From Fictibacillus terranigra (lineage in GTDB: Bacteria; Bacillota; Bacilli; Bacillales; Fictibacillaceae): 64,000 nt of DNA. Positions 21,304-29,848 of the stretch are shown one piece after another; the stretch's first letter is position 1; each line of letters opens with the position of its first letter. Made by a program: the position numbers and the translations under genes. The notes below the pieces were generated by a model, which was not told where the DNA came from, did no database searches, and saw only the letters and a program-made list of their open reading frames with translations. The stretch is taken from contig NZ_JAUHLN010000006.1 of NCBI RefSeq assembly GCF_030412265.1, positions 124,001 through 188,000 on the forward strand, written 5' to 3'.

Positions 21304-21888
21304 ATGAAAGAAACGTATTACCTGGAAGATGTCGAGCAGCTGAAAGTATTGAGTGATCCTCTACGTCTGAAAGTTCTGTGGGAGATTACGGATGAAGCGA
21401 GAACAGGCAAAATGATTGCTGCCATCCTCGAGGTTCCAGCTCCTAAAATACATTATCATCTAAAGGAACTGGAACGTGTTGGATTGATTTCTGTGCAAAA
21501 AACCGAAGAAAAAAACGGGATCATCCAAAAGTTCTACCGTCCGATCGCTCGAAATTTTTCGGTTGAAAATATTTTGAAACAGCATAAGGAAGATGTAAAA
21601 GAAGAATTGTCCGACACGCTAAGAGAGAATGTCCTCATTTCCCTTGATAAGACAAAAAGTTATCTGCGAAGAGTGAACAGCTCTTTATTTGAAGAGTGGA
21701 AGCAAATTAAATTTGGCTATGACCAATTGTATCTAAATGAATCTCAAATCAAAGAGTTCGAAGAAAAAGCCAAAGAGCTGCAGACGCTGATCCGGACATT
21801 TAAAGAAAACCGGCAGAAAGACGGTGAACTTTATCACATGCTTCTTCTAGCTTTTCCGTTTCAAGAAACCGAATACCCTGACGAATAG
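21304..21888 (+). CDS. ArsR-like winged-helix repressor
   Basis: 194 residues. The first 90 form an ArsR/HTH_20 domain (LSDPLRLKVLWEIT, AAILEVPAPKIHYHLKELERVGLI). The rest is helical and charged, possibly a dimerisation or ligand domain. In bacilli such genes sit directly before a drug exporter gene, as here, where the exporter has decayed (21903-22254). AAAGGAGGAG precedes the ATG. Confidence 0.85.
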   Translation: MKETYYLEDVEQLKVLSDPLRLKVLWEITDEARTGKMIAAILEVPAPKIHYHLKELERVGLISVQKTEEKNGIIQKFYRPIARNFSVENILKQHKEDVKEELSDTLRENVLISLDKTKSYLRRVNSSLFEEWKQIKFGYDQLYLNESQIKEFEEKAKELQTLIRTFKENRQKDGELYHMLLLAFPFQETEYPDE

Positions 21889-21902
21889 GAGAGTGCGTCA
21901 TC

Positions 21903-22254
21903 ATGGCAGAGGCGCTAGTTAGAAAAGAACAAGCGGAAGCCCCGGTTTCCTTTTTCAGCCAAAAGAAATTTTTGCTTATGTGGGGAGTTTCTCATCGGAA
22001 TGACCTTTCCGGCAACGAATATCCCCATCGTTTCTATCTTTCAGCAACTAGTTGACCGTTCGATGCTCGGAAGGCTTTCAGGGCTGCTCACCATGGCTTC
22101 GTTAGGGTTAACTCCTGTTTCATATGCCGTGACCTCATTCTTTCTCTCAAATGGCGTCCCCATTTCTTCCAGCATGTTTGGCGGTGCCTGTTCCTTGCTG
22201 CTCGTAAACTTTATTGTGCTTTGGAAATTGCCCGTATTTCGTAAAACCACTTAA
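21903..22254 (+). pseudogene. MFS efflux transporter, internally deleted remnant
   Basis: ATG 21903 behind AGGAG opens a normal-looking exporter N-terminus (MAEALVRKEQAEAPVSFF then KKFLLMWG), which within about 30 codons jumps into the C-terminal third of an MFS protein in another frame (from about 21995: TFPATNIPIVSIFQQLVDRSMLGRLSGLL, then two more helices to the stop at 22254). About 250-300 codons are missing and the frame is broken. Confidence 0.8.
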
Positions 22255-22266
22255 GGAGGAGCTACA

Positions 22267-23268
22267 ATGAAAATTTTGATCGTCGGAGGTACTCGTTTTG
22301 TAGGTCGGTATTTGACCGCTTCATTTTTACAGAAAGGCCATCAAGTTACTCTTTTTAACAGAGGATCGAATTCTGGATCATTCCCTGAGTGTCAGACCTT
22401 GGTTGGAGACAGAGACCGTGACCTGAAACCATTAATGGGAGGTTCGTGGGATGCGGTTGTGGACACGTGCGGATACTTTCCGAGGCAGGTGGAACGGATG
22501 GCAAAATCGCTTAAGGAGTCCGTTCCCCATTATACGTACATTTCATCCGTATCCGCCTATAAAAGCATGGAGGAAAAAAATCAGACAGAAGAAAGTGAAC
22601 TTGGTACACTGGATGACCCGTACACAGAAGAAATAAATGGCGAGACCTATGGCCCTTTAAAGGCAGCCTGTGAGAAAAAAGTCAAAACGGTTTACGGAGA
22701 GTTTTCGACATTGATCATACGCCCTGGATTGATCGTCGGACCTCACGATTATTCTGACCGGTTTACGTATTGGCCGGCTAGAGCAGCCAGAGGAGGAGAA
22801 ATACTTGCACCTGCCGAACCCGACAGACAGGTTCAATTTATCGATGTAAGAGATTTGGCTGAATGGGTGACTTCGATGGTGGAGCAAAAAGCATCGGGGG
22901 TATTCAATGCCGTGGGAGATGATTACAAGATGGGCGAAGTCCTGACAGCCTGCCTTTCCATCACCAATTCTCGTGGCAGGCTGGTTTGGGCTGAGGAAAC
23001 ATTTTTAAAAGAGAAGAAAGTGGACGAATGGATTGAACTTCCGCTGTGGGTCTCTTCAAAGGAGTTCATCGGAATACAGCATATAAACAATGACAAAGCC
23101 ATCGATTCAGGGCTCACTTTCCGAAGCATCCAGGAGACCATTATGGACACTTTGAAATGGGATCAGAAAAGAAATATCAAAACAGGTGATTATAAAGCTG
23201 GTCTATCCGCAGATCGTGAGAAAGAATTGCTGTCTGAATGGCATACCAGGTCGGCTTCACATTCTTGA
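22267..23268 (+). CDS. NAD-dependent epimerase/dehydratase (extended SDR)
   Basis: 333 residues. Nucleotide-binding GGTRFVGRYL at the N-terminus, YISSVSAYK in the active-site region and RPGLIVGPHDYSDRF further on, typical of atypical extended SDRs. Substrate unknown. AAGGAGG lies 7 bases before the ATG, 12 bases after the MFS remnant. Confidence 0.85.
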   Translation: MKILIVGGTRFVGRYLTASFLQKGHQVTLFNRGSNSGSFPECQTLVGDRDRDLKPLMGGSWDAVVDTCGYFPRQVERMAKSLKESVPHYTYISSVSAYKSMEEKNQTEESELGTLDDPYTEEINGETYGPLKAACEKKVKTVYGEFSTLIIRPGLIVGPHDYSDRFTYWPARAARGGEILAPAEPDRQVQFIDVRDLAEWVTSMVEQKASGVFNAVGDDYKMGEVLTACLSITNSRGRLVWAEETFLKEKKVDEWIELPLWVSSKEFIGIQHINNDKAIDSGLTFRSIQETIMDTLKWDQKRNIKTGDYKAGLSADREKELLSEWHTRSASHS

Positions 23269-23436
23269 TTCCGTAAAAAAAAGAAAAATCGGGCGGCTTC
23301 CCCATGGCACTTGTCCAGACTCCAGCTATTTCTATGCATATCATAAGAATGTAGAGAATGTCACTCTCTCCTGCCGGGTCTCTCCGGCAGAAAAAGCTCT
23401 TCCCCACCCCAATTCTTCATCATGCGTTCGGCCTTT

Positions 23437-23468
23437 GCCATAATCGTTATTGATTATGGCCTTTTTTC
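23437..23468 (+). terminator. Terminator after the SDR gene
   Basis: GCCATAATC / GATTATGGC with a 6-base loop, followed by CTTTTTT. It overlaps the last codons of the convergent gene. A further GC-rich hairpin (CTGCCGG / CCGGCAG) lies near 23371-23393. Confidence 0.8.
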
Positions 23469-24095
23469 ATTTCTAATCAGCTGGAATGATGAATATGGAT
23501 CGGTATATTTCGACATTTCAGAAGGGAGATCTCCAGCGGTAAATACTTGCTGTATTTCACGGTGGCTGATTTCCATTTTGGCTAAAGCCGGATAGATCGA
23601 GTAATCTGTTCTCTGCTGATACCGGGTGTCCATCGACTGAAAAGCCTGAAGGGTCGATTCTTCGATATCCTTAACATACTCATTAATCTGATGGATCTGC
23701 TGTACAATCATTAAATACTCTGCCTTCAATCGATGCATTTCCTCGATCTTTTTCTTCATGGTTCTTTCCGCGGCACCTACTTCACGGTCTCTTCCCTGTT
23801 GAAGAGTATCCACAAAATCCTTCATTCTGTACCGTCTGCTTTCCTTGAGCTCATCCAGATGTTCCATCGCATCCCGTTCCTTCGCCATCAGCCTGAGATA
23901 CTCATCCTTGCTCTCATGCAATTCCTCCATACTGACACGCGAATTTCTTCTTCCATACTGGCCCAGCAGGCTTTCATACTCTGAAGAGGCCATCTCCTTC
24001 TGCTTATGTAAGATCTTCCATCGTTCATTGGCCTCTTTTATACGTTCATCATATTCCTTGCTCATTTGATTAAACTGCTTAAGTTCAGGATACAT
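23454..24095 (-). CDS. Coiled-coil hypothetical protein
   Basis: 213 residues, almost wholly helical and highly charged, with long heptad-like runs (residues about 10-150). No signal peptide or membrane helix. A good ribosome site (AAAGGAG) precedes the ATG. No family recognised; a structural or scaffold role is only a guess. Confidence 0.7.
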   Translation of the reverse strand: MYPELKQFNQMSKEYDERIKEANERWKILHKQKEMASSEYESLLGQYGRRNSRVSMEELHESKDEYLRLMAKERDAMEHLDELKESRRYRMKDFVDTLQQGRDREVGAAERTMKKKIEEMHRLKAEYLMIVQQIHQINEYVKDIEESTLQAFQSMDTRYQQRTDYSIYPALAKMEISHREIQQVFTAGDLPSEMSKYTDPYSSFQLIRNEKRP

Positions 24096-24120
24096 ACTGT
24101 ACTCCTTTCTAGTTAGAAAA

Positions 24121-24230
24121 GCTGAAGCAGGTGTTTAGAGCCGATAGACGGTGGAGGTCTCACGCAACAACACGCTTTTTGTGTTGAGGCGTGAGAGCGA
24201 AGCGGCCAAGGCTCTGCCTGCTGAAGCTGG
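24121..24230. repeat. Structured palindromic element
   Basis: Nested inverted repeats: outer GCAGG...CCTGC and GAGCC...GGCTC, inner CTCACGC...GCGTGAG (24159-24165 / 24189-24195) and CAACAC...GTGTTG with a GCTTTTT loop. It looks like a mobile or dispersed repeat of the bcr/MITE kind, or a structured RNA. The gene-free stretch 24096-24369 holds nothing else. Confidence 0.6.
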
Positions 24231-24369
24231 ATCAAGAAAAGCTGATGCCCTCAAGGATCCATAACCTCGCTCAAAACTCCTTCTTTACATTATTCGTGAA
24301 AGGAATCCGGTTTAAAGGTCTCGAATGTTAAAGGGTTACGAACTAAATATCACAGAAAGAGGAACGAGC

Positions 24370-24906
24370 ATGAAATCAATCCTTATCGTCCGGCATTGCA
24401 AAGCCAATGGCCAGGAAAGAAATGCAGTACTGACCAATGAGGGTTTGCGGCAATCGCGCGAACTCAAGAATTTTTTAATGGCCAAACCCGTTGACCGCAT
24501 CATTTCAAGTCCCTTTACACGAGCCGTTGATTCCATTGAACTTCTGGCTAAAATCAAAGAACTTCCTATTGAAACCGATGAGCGCTTGGCTGAAAGGATA
24601 CTGTCATCCGTCGAACGGGCGGACTGGCTGGAGCTTCTGGAGCAATCCTTTAATGATTTTGCAATCGTTCTTGAAGGCGGAGAATCCCATCAGCAGGCGA
24701 CAGAAAGGGTTAAGCCGCTAATAGAAGAGATTTTGGCCTCGCCGTTTCAATGTACTGTTCTTGTTACCCATGGCAATTTAATGACCCTATTATTAAAGAT
24801 CTTTGATAACCGGATCGGATTCTCGGATTGGAGAGCCCTATCAAACCCGGATGTGTATGAAGTGACCGTAACGGAAGAGGTGCGTATCCAAAGAATTTGG
24901 GAATAA
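24370..24906 (+). CDS. Histidine phosphatase family protein
   Basis: 178 residues. VRHCKANGQE carries the catalytic His (RH motif), SSPFTRAVDSI the second Arg, and VLVTHGNLM the second His of the phosphoglycerate-mutase-like fold. A cytoplasmic phosphatase of unknown substrate. ATG 24370 has AGAGGA upstream; the ATG at 24325 does not. Confidence 0.88.
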   Translation: MKSILIVRHCKANGQERNAVLTNEGLRQSRELKNFLMAKPVDRIISSPFTRAVDSIELLAKIKELPIETDERLAERILSSVERADWLELLEQSFNDFAIVLEGGESHQQATERVKPLIEEILASPFQCTVLVTHGNLMTLLLKIFDNRIGFSDWRALSNPDVYEVTVTEEVRIQRIWE

Positions 24907-25004
24907 ACTGGTAGTTCTTTCCACACCCCCACCCGCGGACACCCAAGGGCGAAACCTGTGTTGTAGCTAATATCACTATACAAAAACCAGGAGGTCATTC
25001 ATCC

Positions 25005-25685
25005 ATGAAAAAGGTAATAGTAGCTTCAATCTTAGGTGCATCTCTATTCGGTGCTAACGCAGGAATCTCTCACGCGCAAGATTGCCCGCAAAGCGGAAAT
25101 GTACAAGTACAGCCGCAACAAGGCCAATCAGGTGCTGATATAAATAAATTGATCGAATCTCTTAAGAAACAAGGGTTTAATGTTCAAACTCAAAATGTTG
25201 AGCAACAACAACAAGCTCCAGCACAAGATAAAACTCAAACGAAACCCGCTCCACAAGAGCAAAAAGCAAGCGAAGCGCCAAAATCTGATGCTGCAGCAGG
25301 ACAATTAACAGCTGACGAAAAGCAAATGGTCGACAAAGTGAACCAAGAGCGCGAAAAAGCTGGAGTTAAACCACTTCAGGTTGACATGGAACTAACTAAA
25401 ATGGCTCGCGTAAAAGCACAAGACATGATCGACAACAACTATTTCGATCACAATTCACCAAAATACGGTTCTCCATTCGACATGATGAAAAAGTTTGGCA
25501 TCCAATATCAAACAGCTGGTGAGAACATCGCTGGAAACTCTTCAGTAGACGGAGCTCACACTTCACTCATGAATTCTCCAGGACACCGTGAAAACATCCT
25601 AAAATCTGACTACACAAAAGTCGGTATCGGGATCGTTGACGGCGGAAAATATGGTAAAATGTTTGTCCAAGAATTCACTGGATGA
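25005..25685 (+). CDS. Secreted CAP-domain protein (YkwD-like)
   Basis: 226 residues. Signal peptide to about residue 24 (cleavage after SHA), a low-complexity Gln/Pro/Lys-rich linker (30-100), then a CAP/SCP domain (105-226) with QEREKAGVKPLQVDMELTKMA, NYFDHNSP, AGENIAG and SPGHRENIL. Family members act outside the cell or on the spore coat. Codon use is plainly biased to A-ending codons, suggesting high expression. Confidence 0.9.
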   Translation: MKKVIVASILGASLFGANAGISHAQDCPQSGNVQVQPQQGQSGADINKLIESLKKQGFNVQTQNVEQQQQAPAQDKTQTKPAPQEQKASEAPKSDAAAGQLTADEKQMVDKVNQEREKAGVKPLQVDMELTKMARVKAQDMIDNNYFDHNSPKYGSPFDMMKKFGIQYQTAGENIAGNSSVDGAHTSLMNSPGHRENILKSDYTKVGIGIVDGGKYGKMFVQEFTG

Positions 25686-25695
25686 TCATATTAAC

Positions 25696-25722
25696 AAGAG
25701 GCACCCCATCAGGGTGCCTCTT
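25696..25722 (+). terminator. Hairpin after CAP-domain gene
   Basis: AAGAGGCACCC / GGGTGCCTCTT with a 5-base loop. The following T-run is poor, so termination may be weak. Confidence 0.6.
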
Positions 25723-25816
25723 GCCTGTATTTCGCGTTTCCACACACAACCAAAAAAGCCCGCACAATCGCTGCTAAGGCAAAATGGTTTTTCTTTTTCC
25801 TTTTCTCCTCCCCTGC

Positions 25817-27253
25817 TCATATCGGCAGAATCACTTCAAAGGTTGTACCTTTTCCTACCTCACTTGAAACACGTACGGTTCCTTTATGGTTTTCAATAAT
25901 TTTATAACTGACCATGAGCCCTAATCCCGTTCCCTCTTCTTTCGTGGTATAGAACGGTTTGCCGATTCTGTCCAGTACTTGGTTTGGCATCCCGCTACCA
26001 TTATCCGTAAAGCAGAAGTGGACTTGGTTTTTTTCAGTACGGAAAGCTTTAATAAATATGGTTCCACCTTCATCTGTCGCTTCAATCCCATTTTTTATTA
26101 AATTGATAAACACCTGTTTGATCTGAAAAGGATCGCAATCGATATCGGGAATATTATCCTCAATCTCCACTTCCAACTCAATGTTTTTTAGGATGGCCTG
26201 GGTCTGCAGCAAGGAGACAGTTTCTTTCAAGGTGACCACGAGACTGCTTTTTTCAATATGCTGGCGGTCAGTTTTGGCAAGAAGCAGGAATTCTTTGATA
26301 ATATATTCGATACGGTCCACTTCATTTAAAATGATGGAATAATAAGCCTCATGTGCCTTGCTCTCATTTTGCAGCAGCTGGATAAACCCTTTAAGGCTGG
26401 TGAGCGGATTGCGTATTTCATGTGCGACTCCTGCCGCCATTTCACCGACCACATTCAAGGTTTCTGCTTTTCGAAGGCGTTCTTCTGTCTGTCTCCGATC
26501 GGTTACATCCTGTAAAATACACAGATGAACCCCAGGAAGTATGTCTTTCTTGCCTGTACATTCCATCAGCCTTTTTTCTTCCCCCAGGACTGCTTTAAAC
26601 TCCCATTTGAGGCTTGGATCGAGCATGAATAGGTCCCAATTAAGAGATAATTCACCTTCATCTTCTTTGCAGATAAAGGAATCCAGCCGGTTGAGGTTCA
26701 TATCCCTTCGTGGAATTCCCAGTGCCTCGAGCGCGGCCGCATTAGCCTCGAGAATGACTCTGCTGTTATTCAGCAATAGAATAGGATTGAGTGTATGATT
26801 AAATATTTCTTTGTATTTATGCGCGTAGAGTATCAATTCTTCTTGAGATCTTGTTTCGAGCGTGCAATCCATTGAAGTGCCTGCCACTTCTATTACCTGT
26901 CCATCTTGAAACATAGGAGTCAGTACAGTCTGAAACGAACGCTCCCTATCATGCGTTTCAAAAATGCAGGGCCGGCCGCTGAAGGCACTTTCAAGATAAG
27001 CGGTCCAATGCTGAATGGTTTTAAGAGGTATCAGATCACTTAGAGGGCGTTCTGAGGCTGCAGCATGTAACCTGGTATCGTTGGGAAGCTTTCCCTCGGA
27101 GTGTGTGACAACATAGTTTCCGGCAGCTTTTCTTTTGATTCTGAAAAGGTGAACTGGACTGAGTTCCAATGTATGAATCTGTGAGTCGTCCCCTTGAGGA
27201 CGTTCAAAAGGCTTCTGCATTTTCATCATTTTCACTAAGAATTGTTCAACCAT
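25817..27253 (-). CDS. PAS-domain sensor histidine kinase (sporulation-kinase type)
   Basis: 478 residues. A PAS domain (about 145-255) precedes HisKA with phospho-acceptor His278 (GVAHEIRNPLTSLKGFIQLL), N-box INLIKNGIEAT, G1 DNGSGMP and G2 GTGLGLMVS. No membrane segments, so it is cytoplasmic; no response-regulator gene is adjacent. This layout is that of the KinA/KinE-type kinases feeding the Spo0F phosphorelay, though that assignment is an inference. ATG 27253 has AAAGGGG upstream; the frame runs on to 27343. Confidence 0.88.
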   Translation of the reverse strand: MVEQFLVKMMKMQKPFERPQGDDSQIHTLELSPVHLFRIKRKAAGNYVVTHSEGKLPNDTRLHAAASERPLSDLIPLKTIQHWTAYLESAFSGRPCIFETHDRERSFQTVLTPMFQDGQVIEVAGTSMDCTLETRSQEELILYAHKYKEIFNHTLNPILLLNNSRVILEANAAALEALGIPRRDMNLNRLDSFICKEDEGELSLNWDLFMLDPSLKWEFKAVLGEEKRLMECTGKKDILPGVHLCILQDVTDRRQTEERLRKAETLNVVGEMAAGVAHEIRNPLTSLKGFIQLLQNESKAHEAYYSIILNEVDRIEYIIKEFLLLAKTDRQHIEKSSLVVTLKETVSLLQTQAILKNIELEVEIEDNIPDIDCDPFQIKQVFINLIKNGIEATDEGGTIFIKAFRTEKNQVHFCFTDNGSGMPNQVLDRIGKPFYTTKEEGTGLGLMVSYKIIENHKGTVRVSSEVGKGTTFEVILPI

Positions 27254-27395
27254 GGTGTATACCCCTTTTCTCCATAGTTGGATTTTTGTACGCTTTCCAT
27301 CCTTGATATATTCGATAAAAGGTAAGATATTCCTATTATGCAAAATGCCTAATTTTTGGCTGTGAAATACTAGTAGTAAAATCCTATGATAATCA

Positions 27396-27432
27396 GAAAA
27401 ACCCCTCCTTCTCTACTGAGCACGGAGGGGTT
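27396..27432 (-). terminator. Terminator after thiol-disulfide oxidoreductase gene
   Basis: AACCCCTCC / GGAGGGGTT stem followed on the minus strand by TTTTTC. Confidence 0.82.
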
Positions 27433-27435
27433 GAT

Positions 27436-28008
27436 TTATTTAGCTTTTTTCGCAAATTCTCTCATAAGGTCCTGAGAAAGAGGTCCAATGATTTTTTTTT
27501 GAATAATGCCTCTGGAGTCAATCAAATAACTCGTAGGAAGGGAAACGGCCTGGAATTTCTTGCTCACCCTGCCATCCTGATCCAGAAGGATGGGAAATGC
27601 CACATTTCGTTCCTTTACAAAAGCAGAAACCGAATCCGTACTCTTTTCTGTATATCTTAAATTCACAGCCAGGATGCTCAAATTTTTATCTTCATATGTA
27701 CTAAAGATTTTTTGCATATCAGGCATTTCCTTTCGGCAGGGCGGACACCAGGTCGCCCAGAAATTAAGGATCACCTTTTGACCCCGCAGATCCTGGATCG
27801 AGATCTTTTGGCCGTTCAATGCCGTCATTGTAAAATCCGGCACTTTGTTGCCCGGTTTCAATCCTGTACGCCCGTTCTGCTGCACTGTGCTGAAGGTACT
27901 CTTTGATGCTGTCTGTTTGGTCGGACCTGTCTCCTGTTTTGATGTCCACAGTGCGAGCCCGATTAATCCAAGAAGGATGAGTACGATGATAAATGGTCTT
28001 ATTTTCAT
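27436..28008 (-). CDS. Membrane-anchored thiol-disulfide oxidoreductase (ResA/TlpA-like)
   Basis: 190 residues. One signal-anchor helix (5-22) and an extracytoplasmic thioredoxin-like domain with WATWCPPC (catalytic C88, C91). It probably reduces disulfides outside the membrane, e.g. in cytochrome c or spore assembly. ATG 28008 with AGAGGCAGG upstream is chosen; an ATG at 28050 sits inside the -10 box and cannot be used. Confidence 0.87.
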   Translation of the reverse strand: MKIRPFIIVLILLGLIGLALWTSKQETGPTKQTASKSTFSTVQQNGRTGLKPGNKVPDFTMTALNGQKISIQDLRGQKVILNFWATWCPPCRKEMPDMQKIFSTYEDKNLSILAVNLRYTEKSTDSVSAFVKERNVAFPILLDQDGRVSKKFQAVSLPTSYLIDSRGIIQKKIIGPLSQDLMREFAKKAK

Positions 28009-28048
28009 AGAACCTGCCTCTTTATCTTTTTTGAATCGTTTTACTGTC

Positions 28049-28077
28049 ATTATACCTATTGATCCACACTTTGTCCT
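28049..28077 (-). promoter_or_regulatory. Promoter of the thiol-disulfide oxidoreductase gene
   Basis: AGGACA, 17 bases, TATAAT on the minus strand, 40 bases before the start codon. Confidence 0.6.
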
Positions 28078-28171
28078 ACGTAATCAACAGCGTTATTAAG
28101 ATAACGTTTGGAAACAGGGTTTTGAATGGCGCTGAATTCTAGAAATACGCGGCCTGACAATGAAGTTCCTA

Positions 28172-28198
28172 TAAAAATACGATGAGGACCGCCGATAT
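28172..28198 (+). promoter_or_regulatory. Sigma-D (flagellar) promoter of motAB
   Basis: TAAA, 15 bases, GCCGATAT: an exact match to the sigma-D consensus of B. subtilis, 64 bases before motA. Confidence 0.92.
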
Positions 28199-28261
28199 AT
28201 AAGTGTAGCCCAAACGAGAAATGTATCTTTAAATTCAGCAAAAAGCGAGGATGAATATAAT

Positions 28262-29047
28262 ATGGATAAAACATCGGTGATTGGTTTAGTCTTTGGCATT
28301 GTTGCTATTGGTGTAGGAATGGTACTAAAAGGGGTTGCCATCTCTTCGCTGTTCAATCCCGCAGCACTGCTGATCATCTTTGCAGGAACGGCCGCTGCCA
28401 TCATGATTGCCTTTCCTTTAAACGAAGTAAAGAAACTGCCCAAGCTGTTTAAGATATTATTCACAGAACAAAAGATGGTCAGCAAGGCAGAACTGGTCGG
28501 AATATTTATTGAATGGGCAACGATCGCCCGAAAGGAAGGATTGCTTGCACTTGAGTCAAAATCGGATGAGATCGACGACCCTTTTTTAAAACAGGGGATC
28601 AAAATGATTGTCGACGGGCAGTCCCCCGAATTTATTAAGGATGTTCTCATAAAGGATCTGGAAACGATGGAAGACCGCCATCTCAGCAATGCGGGCATCT
28701 TCTCGCAGGCCGGAACGTATGCACCCACGTTAGGTGTACTCGGAGCGGTTGTCGGACTTGTGGCTGCTCTTGGCCACATGGATGATATCGAAGCCCTCGG
28801 CCATGCCATTTCTGCTGCATTTATCGCAACTCTCTTTGGAATATTTACAGGGTATGTCCTCTGGCATCCCTTCGCTAATAAATTAAAACGGAAATCACAG
28901 AATGAAATCATGCTAAAGGAAATTATGATCGAAGGCCTCTTATCCATACAGGATGGAACATCGCCAAAAATATTGGAAGAGAAACTTTTAACCTACATCC
29001 CCGCGAGCGAGCGGGAAAGACTAAAAGAGGGTGTCAGTCTTGACTAG
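28262..29047 (+). CDS. motA: Flagellar motor stator protein MotA
   Basis: 261 residues, four helices with a large cytoplasmic loop. PTLGVLGAVVGL and HAISAAFIATLFGIFTGYVLWHP are the proton-channel helices 3 and 4. With MotB it forms the proton-driven stator. Overlaps motB by 8 bases. Confidence 0.95.
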   Translation: MDKTSVIGLVFGIVAIGVGMVLKGVAISSLFNPAALLIIFAGTAAAIMIAFPLNEVKKLPKLFKILFTEQKMVSKAELVGIFIEWATIARKEGLLALESKSDEIDDPFLKQGIKMIVDGQSPEFIKDVLIKDLETMEDRHLSNAGIFSQAGTYAPTLGVLGAVVGLVAALGHMDDIEALGHAISAAFIATLFGIFTGYVLWHPFANKLKRKSQNEIMLKEIMIEGLLSIQDGTSPKILEEKLLTYIPASERERLKEGVSLD

Positions 29048-29816
29048 AAAAAAGAAAAAACATGATGACCATGTAGATGAATCCTGGCTTATCCCCTACT
29101 CAGACATGCTGACTCTCCTTCTGGCACTGTTCATCGTTCTTTTCGCCATGAGTGAAGTGGATGCATCCAAGTTCAAACAGATGGCCAATACGTTCCGCAG
29201 CCAGTTTTCCGGCGGAAGCGGAGTGATGGAAGAACAGTCTCCTATTTCACCTCCAGAATCCACTCCGTTTCCTAAAAAGGAAAATCTCGTACAGTTATCC
29301 ATTCAGGAAAAGGAACGGATGGAGAAAGCGAAAGAAGAACTGGAATCTTTGCATAAGGTTCAAAAGAAAATTGACAGTTTTATTAAAGACAAGCACCTAT
29401 CAAAAAGCCTGCAGACGAAACTGACGGAAAATGGTCTATTGATCACGATTTTGGATAATGCTCTATTTGATTCAGGAAGTGCGACCGTGAAGACAGATTC
29501 AGTGAGTATCGGCAGGAATCTGTCCAAGCTCCTCGTCACCAATCCCCCCAGAAACATTATTATCGCAGGACATACGGATAATGTGCCAATTGAGACGTCT
29601 CAATACAAATCAAACTGGGAACTGAGCGCCATGCGTGCGATCCACTTCATGCAGATCATGATGAAAAACCCTGATCTTTCTCCCAAAACGCTTAGCGCAA
29701 GCGGGTATGGAGAATACCGGCCGAGGGCCACTAATAAAACAGCTCAAGGCAAAGCGAAAAACAGGCGGGTCGAAGTACTTGTCCTTCCCAACTACAGTCT
29801 TGAAAACGCAAAATAA
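29040..29816 (+). CDS. motB: Flagellar motor stator protein MotB
   Basis: 258 residues. One N-terminal helix with the essential proton-carrying Asp22 (VDESWLIPYSDMLTLLLALFIVLFAMS), a plug/linker, and a C-terminal OmpA-like peptidoglycan-binding domain (AGHTDNVPI, NRRVEVLVLP). TTG 29040 is preferred: GAGGG lies 8 bases before it and the protein then begins MTRKKKKHDDHVDESW as other MotB proteins do; GTG 29031 abuts the ribosome site. Confidence 0.95.
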   Translation: MTRKKKKHDDHVDESWLIPYSDMLTLLLALFIVLFAMSEVDASKFKQMANTFRSQFSGGSGVMEEQSPISPPESTPFPKKENLVQLSIQEKERMEKAKEELESLHKVQKKIDSFIKDKHLSKSLQTKLTENGLLITILDNALFDSGSATVKTDSVSIGRNLSKLLVTNPPRNIIIAGHTDNVPIETSQYKSNWELSAMRAIHFMQIMMKNPDLSPKTLSASGYGEYRPRATNKTAQGKAKNRRVEVLVLPNYSLENAK

Positions 29817-29848
29817 GAGGTGAGCCGAGGCTCATCCTCTTATTTTTT
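29812..29848. terminator. Bidirectional terminator between motB and M48 protease gene
   Basis: AATAAGAGGTGAGCC pairs with GGCTCATCCTCTTATT (one bulge) and is followed by TTTT; the flanking genes converge. Confidence 0.88.
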
